From the NCBI GenBank assembly GCA_013397935.1, contig VZRN01004506.1:421368-485367 (forward strand): a stretch of DNA of 64,000 nucleotides. The letters run 5' to 3'. The DNA comes from Dasyornis broadbenti (Eukaryota > Chordata > Aves > Passeriformes > Dasyornithidae). The notes under the pieces were generated by a model. That model saw only the letters and a list, made by a program, of their open reading frames with translations, was not told where the DNA came from and searched no databases. Positions within the stretch are counted from its first letter, which is position 1. Each line of letters opens with the position of its first letter. The translations under genes and the position numbers were made by a program. Positions 49,711-61,980 of this stretch are shown here, piece after piece.

Positions 49711-52700
49711 TGGAGACTATTTAGATGCTAATAACTCACCAAGCAATATACAGAGGAGTATTTACTTTCCATATTTGTTAAACATATTTCCATCTGGTTT
49801 TTCTGCCCGTGGTCTAGACTACTCTTTTTTTTTTTTAATTTTGGAAGAGTAGTTGGGTAGTCAGAAATTTTCCTTCATAACTGATGTTTGCTTCCACAAG
49901 GTCTGTAGCAGGATATACAAATAGTCTTCCCAAAGCCACACAAAGATGATGCTACAGAAACTAATCTGAAATTATTAGGCCAAAGTCTTTGCTGGCACAA
50001 TCCCCAGGGGAGTTATACCAGCAGGCAAATTGGCCTAAGGATGAATAAACTTAATGAAAGCTGGGATTTGCTAATTTAGGGCTTGATCCTGCCTGTTACT
50101 GAAGAATTAGATCTCATTGCAGTAACTCCCATGGCAGTTCCTGGAACCAGTCCCTGCCATGCCAGGCACCCCAGTGGCTGCTGTAACCCCTCCACTGCTG
50201 GTGGTCCATGAGGTTTGGGACATGAATGAGCACTGACCTGAGGAAGGCAGCTCATCCCAGCTGTCAGCAGAGCTTGCTAGGTGGTGAAAAATGACATTAG
50301 TGACAGAGCCAAGACCTGTAATCCTCCATTCAGTCCCTCTAAGGGATTGTCAGATGGCTGACTCCTGTTTGGAGTGACTTTTGCCTAACCCTGCCAGGAT
50401 CCTTGGCGTGTAATGTTTCACATACTCTGGTGGAAGAGACAGTGTTTCTTGCTCCTCTCCCATATTTCTTGCTCCCAAACTCTCCGAGAGCACCAGCCAC
50501 ACATTGCCTGAGCTGCTGACCACAGCAAAATGACCTGTCAGGGTTGAGTAGCCTTGTACCACAGTTTATTCCTGTTTTCCTTTTACTGGAGACATCAATA
50601 TATAAAAAATAGGTAGACATATATAGCACCAAAGGAATGTGACCCACTGGCATTAATCACAAGTTCTCTCTGTTACCAGACTATGAATTTTAGCATTCGG
50701 AATTTGTTTGAATCCTGCATTAAAATCTGTCTCTACTTCTGATAATTGGTGTTACTGAGTCCAAAGGTTTGCAAAACTAGTAAGTACCATCACCTTAAAG
50801 GCAAAAAAGGTCTTGTTTGCTCATGGAACTTGTTCTGCTCATTGATTTATAGCTTCCACTTAGTCCAATTATTAAAAACAGATAAGGGTTTTGGAACACA
50901 TTTAAGCATGTGCTTTACTTCAGTCGTGTTTGCTGACGTCAGAGGAACCCAAAACAGATGCCTGTGTGTTTTCAGGGATGCTTTCATGAAACAGGGAGAG
51001 AGGAGAAGACAGAAATCTCCCCTTCTTGGTTCTCCTCTTTTCATGTGTGAGTAACATACTGTGCGCCTGGTTTTGTTTAAATCCAAGGATGGCAGACAAC
51101 CACGCTCTGTGAAAACTTCCTACTTTTTCCCATCCTTCTTCATGGTTTGTTTTTTTTCTTCTTGCTATTGATATTTGGGAACCTGCAGAGACAAAGTGAT
51201 GCAGAACTTGGAGGTCTGACACAGGAGTTTATTCTGGCAGTGTTTGTGTGAAGCCCTGTGGTGCCATGAAACCCCCCAAGTTCCACTGCTTGCTTTGCTT
51301 TTTCAAACACAGCCGTAGCCTGGGCTGATGCTTCATTTGCAGGGGGTCTGTCAGGAGAGAGGGAGATGGATGGGAGAATCTCCCAGCTCACAGGTTGGTT
51401 GAATTGCCTCTTTTACAGTAATAACATTCCTGAAGCGTGTTCTAATATTTTATAGGTTTTATGAAAGACATGGATACTTGTCAGTAAATTACAAGTCTGT
51501 GAACCCAGTAAACCTCTTGGTTCTTCTGAATCAAGTGTGCTTGATGTTCTGACAAATTTGTATCCCATTAAATGGCAGTAGCACTCATTGTGTACTTTAT
51601 AATAAAAGAGTGTTTATACAGACTCTGCTTTTTAAAAGGGAAATAAATTTATAGGAATTTTGTTTGGGGATTCATGTTACGGGTTTTTTAAACAGTGAAG
51701 CATTTCCTGACAGGTTCGGAACAGCTAAGCAAGATGTGTGTTGAATTCACATTCACATGTAAGTGTTATGTGGCTGTGCCTGCTTTGCAAGCTGCTCGGT
51801 CTGTGTGGTGACAGACCAAACAACTGCTAAGTGACAGTGCTGAAAACCATTTTGCAGGTTTCTCAAGAAAGTGTAAAGATGAGACTTCTCCACCATTTAA
51901 GATTTAAGGGCCATTTGCATCACATCTGAAATATTCTGTACTTTATAAAAGTGAGGAGGAGAAGGAGTATTTTGGAACTACAAGTGTACATAGTTGGGGC
52001 ACTAACAGCGTGTGGCACTAACGTGTCACATCATTTTCTCTCCACCAAAGTTTGAGTTACACTAATAGAGTTAAGCTGACCCTAACCATGAAGTCTAGTG
52101 CTGATCAGAGATTTCAAACCTGCCCTTTTGTGTGCAAAAATGTCAGCGTGAACTCATGTTAAAGCAATATAGACTTGATTAGGATCTTCTTTTAATCAAG
52201 AAATCATATTACAAAATACATCTGTTCCCGATAGTTTTAAGAAATGCCTTGTGACAATTAAAGCAATCACTTGCTCAGAAAATAATACCAGGAAGAAATC
52301 TAGCACATTTTACTGATTTTTTTCCCCTTCTAGATATATATATATGTATACTGTGTTAAAGAGAAGGATCAGCAGTGCATCAATAGTCTATAAATTAAGA
52401 AGTCCCTTGTTGGTTGATTTAATAATCTAAGTAGTGTGTACTAGCTAAAGGAGAACTGGCAAGTAGCATATATGCAAGGTTGTCAGGCAGTACTTAGTTA
52501 TAAATGTTGCAAACGCAAAAAACCCCACTCTGATAAGATTACCAAGACATGACAAGTGCCAGCTATAAATAGATTTTTGATTGCCTGCTCATCTCTTCTT
52601 TCTCCTGCCCTTCACACTCCGCTCCAGTATAACAAAGCTGTCAGGTTTATGCAGCTTCTCCAGGTGAAGGTCAGCTCTTGATATATTTTTGATCATTGTG

Positions 52701-55700
52701 TGAAGTTCTCCTGTTAGTATGTGGTCCCTGTTTTAACCTCTTTGTAGACTCCCCTGATTATCCCAAATCACTTTCACATGGAGCTGAGGTTAAGCTTTAT
52801 TTCTCTTGGCTTGTCCCTGCCATAGCAGACACTTCGTCTTCACTTTGAAAGGACAAAGCGATGTTCCGCTGCCTGGGCCTGCGCCCAGCATTTGATTTAT
52901 ACATTATTTAATTTCCTTTAGAAAATTGGAAGCAGAACTTTAGGAGTGGAAGTCAGTCCTTTTCATTTGTTTAAGGATCTTTTAGGGCTAATATAATAAT
53001 CGATAGTAGATGTCAGCATGATTAGGGTGACTTAAGGTAAAGCAAAGAAAATTGAATACCAGGAGAAATTCTTTCACAGAGGAGAGGGTGCCAAGATTTA
53101 CAGATGTGCACAACATCTGTGGGTTATGAATTGTGGCATTAAAAAAAGAAAATAGAAAATCATCGGGTTTTTGAGTGACACATTGAAAACACCTGCCTCC
53201 CCTGGCTGCAGGCTGGGGCAAGAAAGGCTTGCACCCTTTGCGTTACATTTGCAGCCGTTTCTTGGACTGTGGGTCTCTCTGGAACTTAATTCAACCAAGG
53301 AACTAATTGTACAGAAATTCCTCACTTAGTCCGGAGGTTTGCATTTGGGCTGACTCTGCATTCACTCCTGCAATTAGGTCTGCACATGCCTCTAAGTGAC
53401 TGCCAAGACAATTTGAAAATTTCTCATGCAGTGGAGTCAGGAAATTAAAAATTAACTCTGGAAAGGACATCATATAATATTTGGCAATGTGTTTGAGTGC
53501 TTTGTCCACTGAGGGGGTGGAAGGTCCTCCTCTCACCAAAAATAAAAGAAAGAAAGTTCAACCCAAAAGTTGAAATATGTCTTCCATGGGATTTTGAATG
53601 ATCCACAGCTGAGGGAAATATGGGAAGGGGAAAAGCCTGTGGCATGCATGTGCTTATGGATACAATATGACTTACTTGTGGCCTTTAATTTAGCAAAATA
53701 GCATTTAATGACGCAGAGTGAGAGTCTCTCATTGTTTCAGGCTCCCTGGTGCTATGGTAGCTGTTCCTGACGTGGTTTTTTGGGGGACAAAGGCCTTCAG
53801 TGCCAGAGCATCTCTGTGAGGTTGTGCCCATTCCAAGTCTCATAGTTATCTATTTGACTGTAAGTCACTTGATAAATAGGAGGTGCACATTACAGCACAA
53901 GAGGTGCTTTCTGAATCACAGCCCTTTGGGCTAAAACAAGCACCTTCACCAATCTGGGTTGCTGAGGGAAGTACCAGTAGTGTGGTGTCATGCAAATGAA
54001 AGGAAGGAATAAAGTCCAGCTTCCCCATGATATACCATGCATTTTAAACTTGCTCACACCATAGAAAACAAGTGATTGATATCAAAGAACCTTCTAGATA
54101 GCATGGAAAGTATTAAATCTGATACCAAGCAGGAAATGTTAAGAGTGTCTCCTGATCTTTGCAATACTGAATAATTACAAAGCTGAGGGAAAATAGCATT
54201 TGGTTTTTGGTCCAATATGGAAAACTGTGCTTCTGTGGCAGCATATTGGATGTGATGCCTTCATTCTTTTGGTCACCTTTTATTGTTTTTGCAGAGGGGT
54301 TAAGACTTTCTGTCTGAGTCCTACTCACCGTATATCTTAACCTAACGTGAGTAAATACAATACACAGGGAAGTGGAAAGTTCACACTTTCTCGATTTCCC
54401 TCAGGATCACTTCAGGATTGTCCTGCTGCTGGTTGCACTAACATTTCCCAGTGGCTTTTTAGGGTCTTTCAGCTGTGCTCCTTAGTTGTGTTACAGTTTC
54501 TCAGCTCACTCTTGTGGCATCCCCCTTTGGGCATCATCCCCTCCTCTCTTGAACACTGTTAAGCATAAATTTCATACTTTTCTGGCCTTAAATTGTTTGA
54601 GTATCATGCTGACCTGCAACTTCTTAGAAGTTGAAACGCTGTTAACGTTAAGAAGCAAAGCTGCATACAACATAGAAGAAGAGATGGAGAGACTCCTCTG
54701 CTTCCCCCTATGTATATTTGCAGAAATTCTGAGGGTAAATATTCAATGTAAAGCATCTTTGTGAAGAGAAATTCAAGTGACCCATTTGCTAAGTCTTCAT
54801 AGTGTTGGAAAATTGCATTACATTTTCTTGCCTAGACAAGGAAGGAGGGCAAGAAAACCCAAGATACCAAGGAGGTTTTTGCAATAACGTGGCTCAAATT
54901 GAGAAGGACTTCACAAATACAAAAGAGAAGAATTTGTTAAATTAGATCTGTTACCCATAGAGTAGCAGATCTGGTTATCCAGAATACTGAAGCGGGCTTT
55001 CAGACATGACGTGGATTCAGTTTCCTCAGCTACAAGAAGGCACCCAAATGACAAGCTGTAGTGTTAACAGTGCAAAGGGAGACACCTTAATTGACTTTCT
55101 AGTCCATTAAAATACACCCCTTCCATAAATCCTTAACTCAAGGTGATGGGTGGTACCCCACTCTTCTTGTTCCATATATTTGCATCATTCATGGTTTCTT
55201 TTACTCCTATGATTACTTCATTTCTTTTCTTGCACAAGCAAAAATTGCATTAAAACTTGAACAAGTTCTTGACCAGCATTTTTTTTGCTTCCTCCTTGAG
55301 GAGCAGTAACTGTACACAAAGGCATTTTGCTGTGGCGTAATGGCATTGCTTTCTAGGTCTGACTGTCCTCTCAGCCACACTCTGCCTGCCTGGAATACAG
55401 GCATGCAGTAGCCCTCCTCCCTGATTTTCCTGGGAAACATGAGCAGCTGGGTACCCTGGGAAGCTCCAAGAGGTAAACTTAGAAACAGCCTGAAATTCCT
55501 CTAGCTTTCTGCTGAGGAAATAGATACTCCACAGGAGACATCTCACACCTTCCAGGAACTGAGAACCCAATAAATAAAAGCTAGAGAGCTTCCATTAAGG
55601 ACATTATTCATTTTGCAATCCAAAGGCCCTATGGGTTTTCTCCCCAAATGTCTTTTCTCACCCCTTGTCTCAACTCAGGATGTGTAAGCAGCCATACAGA

Positions 55701-57868
55701 GATCCAGAAAGTATAACTCTTACTATTGTAGTATTTGTATGTTTTCTATCCAAATTAATAGAAAAACTAGGTTTCTAGAAGATTTGTCATTATTGTTAAC
55801 TGAGTTTGCTGTTGCTGTATTGTATTATCATAGCTCATACATAGGTAACTACAAATACAGTTGCTCTTTTTAACCTGCTGTGTAAAATCCAAATCAGGAC
55901 AATATTTGCTATGGCTCCAAAGTCAGGATGAAAGGCAGAGTTGAAATGAATCCATGAAAAAAGAATTTTTTTGCTTTCCTTCTTTGCTAGTCGGATTCAA
56001 AAGTTTAGGGCTGTAGCTGCCCTTAAATGGTGATATAATGTAATAGAAATGTGGCTGGAGATGAAAGACAGTTCTAGACTGGCTGTGCTCTATTGGCCAA
56101 AAAAAAAAAAAATATTTTTAGGGAAGGGAGAGCACTTCTCCCAGTTCCTTTTGCAAAATTGCTTTTATTTGCTTTATTTTGATAGGAGTCTGAGGCCTGT
56201 GCTCAAGCTAAACTTGAAAAACGAAAGGCAAGAATTCTCTTCCAGTGCAAGAAATAGGGAATATGCTGAACATATCACCCAACCTTACAAATGCCTGGAA
56301 ATCTGAAAAGCAGGCAAGCAAATGCAACAACCACTTAACACCTCCACCCTGAAAGGTTTCATAAGGTAGAAGCTGCCAAATCTGTTTTGTACATTTTTTT
56401 TTCTCTAGGGAGAGACTCATGACAGCCACAGCTAATGATGAAGTCTTCTAGTTTTAAATTTTTAGTTGCATAATCCAATCTCTCTTGCCGGCGGCGTTCG
56501 GCAGACTAGCACTGGCTCTGTGTCCAGGCCCTCTGCAACACCAGCAGACTGTGAGTGAGAACACAGTATTCTCTTAATTACTTTTAATTAAAATGAGTGC
56601 ATGCGCACGCACACACAGAAAGACTCTGTTTTTGTAGCTTCCTTTTCCTCATTGAAGGGAAGAAGTTAAAGTTTCTTATTAAATGTTTATATAAAAATGA
56701 AATAATTCTGAGGTTAACCAGAAATGCAGCTTAATCTTGTATAGAAACGTGCGTGTGATTTTTTTGGGGGAGTTGTTTTTTTTTTTTTTTTTTTAGTTGC
56801 ACAAATATAGCTGAAACTTGAAGTTGGCAGAGAGTGCTGTTTAAAAATATTTAGTCCCAGCATGTAAAAACTCGTTTTGTTATGGAATTCCTTTGTGAGA
56901 GGTGTAGCTATGCCATGTCTCTGCCAAAGTGATGGGAGCCATATCGGCAGAGCGCCTCTTGGAAAATAGCTGTATTTTGGGCTTGTAGTTGCAAAATTGA
57001 AATCAGAATTTACATGTTTTATACAATGCTTGGAAGGATACCACATCTAGTAATATGTTTTAAGAGAGTGGAAGGAAGAAAAAAAGAAAGCTTGCAGATG
57101 GAGCCGAGGCTTTGCTCTGTTAGAACATGTCGGGATGAGCAGAGGTATGTGTGATGACACTTAGCATGTACCACTGAGAGCTCTGCTTTATTCCCCTTAG
57201 CTGTCATCATGTGCTGCAGTTATGATACATACACCTAATTTTGGCTACATACCTCATCCTTCCCTTCCCTGGGTGTGTGTAAGTTCTACAGAATAACAGA
57301 GCTACTGATACATGTGATGCTGTCTGCTGCCCGGGCACAGCTCCTTCTTGGTTTCTGGTATTGTAAGAGCAATTAAAAGCAGCATTTTGGGGTGACTCTA
57401 CCATTAACTGTTGCCACGATTGTCCCACAAGTGCAGCTGGCCAATTGTCTTGCTCAGCTCTTGGCTCACCTTCAGGTAGATCTGAAGCCTGACTGAGACC
57501 AGAGGGAGAGAGCAGAAGGAAGACTTGGTCTTTGCTGTGGCCACCATGGAAAGGGCTGAGTGGAAACCCACATCCTGGTCAAATCTGATGAATTCAGGTG
57601 GCACAAAGGCTTTGTGTCCCTGTGCAGCACCTCAGGAAAGCTGTGGACACCCACGTGTGGTCACCTGCATATTAAGCCACAAAATTACGCAAATAAGCAA
57701 GCGATACAGTAAATAGTGAAGATTTGGGACAGACTGCTCTGAACTAAGGTCACTTACAGACATCATTAAAGGAGCTGGTTTTATTCAATTGCATGTGCTT
57801 AACAATTGCTCGTGAAAAAAAAACAGGAATAGCAGAGATAATTTGCTCAGAGACACAGGATACACAAA

Positions 57869-57958
57869 ATCATAGAACCACAGGATGGTTTGGGTTGGAA
57901 GGGACCTTAACACCTCTTTCCACCCCGCTGCTATGGCCAGACCAGCTTGCTCAAACAG
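57869..57958 (-). mobile_element. CR1 LINE 3' end (reverse orientation)
   Basis: On the + strand it reads ATCATAGAACCACAGGATGG, TTTGGGTTGGAAGGGACCTT, then CTATGGCCAGACCAGCTTGC TCAAA, the reverse complement of the CR1 terminus. About 15 bp between the GCCATGG-type and ACCAG-type blocks (the GGACACCTCCCACTA part) are missing. Confidence 0.9.
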
Positions 57959-58494
57959 TAATACCTGTCCTTTCCATTTAAGAATTGCAGAGATGCTGTT
58001 TCATCATTACAGACCTGTTTTAAAGTAGACAGTCCAATGTCTGCTGATATGGGATGTCTCTTGAATAAACAAGGAAGAAAGAAGTCTATATTTTTATAAA
58101 AAATAATATCTAATTATAGCCTATCATTGCCGAGAGTAGGAACTCAGCTGTTCCAAGGCAGTGTTCCTAAATACAAAACCATAGAGATGTTAGTGCTTTA
58201 ATTTGAGGAAAGCTATAACATTTTACAGCATAGCTGCTTAGAGATCAAAGAAGCCTCTGTCACACTGAGGCACCTGTGTGCCCTGTGAGGGCCTTGCCCA
58301 CTTCAGCTGGGAAAATTTTATGGAGCAACAATCATATCCTAAGCAAATTCACTCCATAGCTCCCATGGTTCAGTACATGAGTCTGAGGAGTGACTGGATA
58401 CTGTCTGAAAGGCGTGATGCTAATACACTTCATCATCTTCTGGTTAGAACAGATTATTTTCCCTTTGCAAAATGCAAATTTATAACTATCATTT

Positions 58495-58660
58495 CACCCA
58501 GAGAAGCTGTGGATGCCCCATCCCTGGAAGTGTTCAAAGCCAGATTAGGACTCTGAGCAACCTGGTCTAGTGGAAGGTGTCCCTGCCCATGGCCAGCGGT
58601 TAGAATTAGGTGATCTTTAAGGTCCCTTCCAACCCAAGCCATTCTATGACCCTGTGATCC
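58495..58660 (+). mobile_element. CR1 LINE 3' end
   Basis: Close to consensus: CACCCAGAGAAGCTGTGGAT, GCCCCATCCCTGGAAGTGTT, GAGCAACCTGGTCTAGTGGA, TGTCCCTGCCCATGGCC, AAGGTCCCTTCCAACCCAAG and ATTCTATG. A small deletion after GCCAGATTAGGA removes the GGATGGGG part. It lies about 540 bp from the reverse copy at 57869, forming an inverted pair. Confidence 0.94.
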
Positions 58661-59039
58661 ATTGCATGTAAATCTAACGATCATAGAATTGAGCAGAATG
58701 AAGAGATGCACATACAGGGCAATTCTTTGTTAAAGATAGGTCAAAATTTATCACTAGGTCATCAATAATTCCCTAGTATTGGAAATTTTTTCTGCTATAG
58801 AGAATAAGATTTGTAGCGATCTGTAACAATTTCTCTGTGCAAGGAAGAGAAAAAAAGCCGTGTTTTCTTGTCTTTCCTTGGTTTATACATGAAACAGGAA
58901 AGTTGAAACACAAGAAAAGTACTAAATTTAAGCCTTTTTGAAACACATCAGAAACTTCACCCCTCAGCAGCTAAGACCCTCTCAGTTTAGCCGATTTAAA
59001 AAAAAATATATATTTGTGACATCTTAAAATAGCATTCCT

Positions 59040-59174
59040 ATCTAGGGCAGGCCTCCCCAGCAGCTCTCCACTCCCGGAGCACGACGCATCCCGCTTGCTG
59101 TGCTCCCTGCTCCTCCCATGCCGACTTGTAGAATCCCCTCTGAGCCCATCTCAATATCCCAGCAGCAATATAAG

Positions 59175-59205
<31 letters not shown>

Positions 59206-60190
59206 TTTCTGGATTAGTTTTCTAATGGTCTGGTGCATTGAATCAGTGAATGAAAGGGCTAGCTTAGCGCCGGAGCCAGCACAAGAGCCGGGCGGGAGCC
59301 CACAGCCGGCAGCGGGTGGTGCCTGCACAAAGGAGAAGGGGGAAAGTGGGGCCGTGGCGTCCCACACTGAGCAGGAATGATCTGCTGGGGGTGGCACAAA
59401 CCTCGAGGTATTTTTACATCTCTGCCCAGCACTGCTTTGAGCCCTTTACAAATCCCTTGCAGTGAATTGTGCGCTGCTGGAGCAGCACTGAATTATTTAT
59501 GTGGATTTTAGAGTACAGTCAGCAACTTTTCCCACCTACTCTCTGTCTACGGAGCATCTTCTCGCTTTGGAAAGGCACCATGCCCACCTTTTTTCCTTAG
59601 TCTTAGGTGGGTCCTGAGAGCTTTCCAGCTATCCTAGTTTTGTGGGGCTAAGTCTGGTGCTCCCACAGAGCAGCTCCTGACGCATGGGTAGGACGTGCCT
59701 GAGACGGGCAGGAATTCACCCGAGTGAGAGACACAGATGTCCTGACCTGGGAGTTATTAATGTCTTTTTGAAATGCCATGTGTGAAGCTTTTATCCCTCC
59801 CTGGCTGAACGGGAAAGCGGCAAAGGCGAGTCCCCAGCGCTGGTCCCGGCTCCCTTTGAGGTGCCCGGCGGGCGCTCGGCCCCGCAGGTACAGCACGGCC
59901 AGGAAGCGCCCCAATTTGCGCTATTCACAACCCGCAGGGCACTATTCTTGTTTCCAGGCTCCTAATCCCTCTCTCACACACAATCCCTTACAACTTTAAC
60001 TGGCGGGGTGGAGGAGCAAGTTAAAAAGGAAGGAAAAAGGAAAATGAAACACAATGTACGGCCAGGCAGTGGCTGCCAGTTACGGCGCACACAATCGACA
60101 CCAGCTGCAGCCCAATTAAACCCGACATTCACAGGTGTTCCCAGCACACTCGGCCCTAACAAAACCACTTTCTTGAAAATACCTAAGGCT
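59040..60190. promoter_or_regulatory. Orphan GC/CpG-rich patch, possible intronic regulatory element
   Basis: Against an AT-rich, CpG-poor intron, this stretch has several CpG clusters: about 59075-59130, 59265-59360 and especially 59815-59940, with roughly a dozen CpG in 130 bp. At 60060-60160 there are E-box-like CAGCTG and CAGGTG, an AATTAAA homeobox-like core and further CpG. No recognisable protein is encoded. A retained CpG cluster suggests germline hypomethylation, as at a promoter, enhancer or Polycomb target. This is inference from base composition only. Confidence 0.4.
59177..59204. repeat. Poly-T run (about 28) at the edge of a GC-rich patch
   Basis: A long T run follows CAATATAAGGC. 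On the minus strand it is a poly-A preceded by CTAATCCAGAAATA. It could be read as the tail of a minus-strand retrocopy of the GC-rich sequence beyond it; there is no coding support for that. Confidence 0.85.
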
Positions 60191-61194
60191 TTAACACAGA
60201 AGCTCTTTTTTTTTTTTTTTTTTAAGATTCTTTAAAGCTATTTAGAGCACTTTAAATACAAAGAAGCTGAAAAGGACTTTCAGTTCGTTGGAAAGAGTTG
60301 GTGCTTAATGCCAGAATGGGGGAGAATCGGCCCAGCTGAATCAGCCAGCGTGACCATTGGTTTCGGGGGAAAGATGGGCTATCCTGAATGCTGTTTATTC
60401 AGGGAATGGTAACAGCACCAGGCATTTTATTGTTGCTGGGAGTGGAATGGGGAAGGAGGGAACGACTAGGTGTAAATCTGCTTCTTTTGGGGGCTCATCA
60501 TTATTTACACCATAGCTGTGAGCTGGTGTGTGGCTCTGCTTCTTACTGATCTGTGTGTGTGTGCGGCACAGATAGCAAATTTTAATTCTCCTTTCCTCCC
60601 AGGATAGCTTGATAGTGGTTCCTTTTTGACTTTGAAGCAGAATTCTAAATTAATTGTTTATTTTCTGATCTTAAAGCACTTCCTGAGATGATAAATCAGT
60701 CCTTCAAGAAAGTAATGTCCTGTTTTTCATACATGAGTTCAAAATTATTCCCATGCTAAGAGACGACTGCAGACAGCAGATGAATGCATCAGTCAGTAAT
60801 TTGCTTTGCCTCCACTGAAAATCAGAATTCTGTTTGTTAAACTTCCATTTGTAATGATAATAATAACAACCAAACTAGAGGATATGCTGGTACTCACAGA
60901 TTCAGCAGCTTTTGACCCCACCTGGCTGCCTCTTCCTTGCTGAAGTAGCACCCATGTAGTTACAGTGGTTACAGCTTAATTGCCTGGTGTGTTGCTGTTT
61001 AATCACTGCTGTCTCTGACAATCTCTTGATGTCTTCATTACTGCCTTAGCAGTGGGTGCTGAAAGCCACTCTGGATTCAGATCCAGTCACAAAATATCTA
61101 TTTTGCCCCTCCATACAGCAATGTATTGTTGCCTTTGGAACAGGACTAGGAAGTTATTCCTATTTCTCACAACACATAGAGATCGCAGACTGCG

Positions 61195-61275
61195 CTTTTG
61201 TTTGTTTGGGGCTTTTTGTTTGGTTTTGGGGTTTTTTTGTTGTTGTTTTGGGGTTTTTTTAGTTTTTCTTTTTGT
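61195..61275. repeat. T/G-rich tract with GGGG runs
   Basis: GTTTGTTTGGGGCTTTTTG, then TTTTGGGGTTTTTTT and TTGTTTTGGGGTTTTTTT. Three GGGG runs and a GG sit in long T spacers. It is similar in character to the tract at 10.5 kb. Confidence 0.85.
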
Positions 61276-61714
61276 ATACTGAAAAGGTAAAAATTATGAT
61301 CCCTTATGTTTGTATTTGAAACTCATCAAGAATTGCCTTGCAGGTAGGTAATGCTGGTTCTCAGCAGTTATTTATGGAGGCAGGCAGAGGCTGTTCATGC
61401 TGCTAAATGCAATGGAGAAAAAAAGAAAATCACCCAAGCTTCAAATTCACAAATAATTCGACCTAAATTAGATATTGTCACTTGGGAAAAGATGCTGTGT
61501 GAATGATTTTCTGAGCAAAACCATCTTGGCACAAATGATAAGAAAGGAACTGCAAGCTACCCAGGGACACAGCTATGGCCTGGACAGCCCACTCTGTGCC
61601 GTGCACAGCTTCAGGCACTCAGCAGTGAGAGTTCAGGGCAGAACCAGGCAAGGCAGCAATGGCAGATGGGAGGAAGGATGGACAGGTTGGGTAGGAGCAA
61701 GGACTGAGTCACTG

Positions 61715-61980
61715 AAGACTCTTCAGCTTGCAAAGACTTGACTGAGAGGAGGTGAGATATAACTCTGTAAAATCATTGATGGAAGGTGAACAGGGAAGAC
61801 AGGATGAATCACCATTCTCATAACACAGGTGCTAGGAGGACTTGTTGAAATTGCCAGCTTAACACAAACAAAAGTGCTTTTTTTATATAAGCCATGATTG
61901 GACCGTGGCACTTGATACAGGATGATCTTGTAGAGACCAAAAGAAGTGATTTAAGGAAGTCATGGGAGCAGCTCGTTGGG
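61715..61980 (+). mobile_element. Old CR1-like LINE fragment
   Basis: Diverged but in order: CTTCAGCTTGCAAAGACTTG, ACTGAGAGGAGGTGAGATAT, then AGGTGAACAGGGAAGACAGG, CTCATAACACAGGTGCTAGG, TTAACACAAACAAAAGTGCT, and GTGGCACTTGATACAGGATG followed by TAGAGACCAAAAG. This order matches older amniote CR1 families (the 'AACACAAGAACTAGGGG', 'TGTGGAACTCATTGCCACAGGATG', 'GCCAAAAG' landmarks). It may extend to about 62100, but homology is unclear there. Confidence 0.65.
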
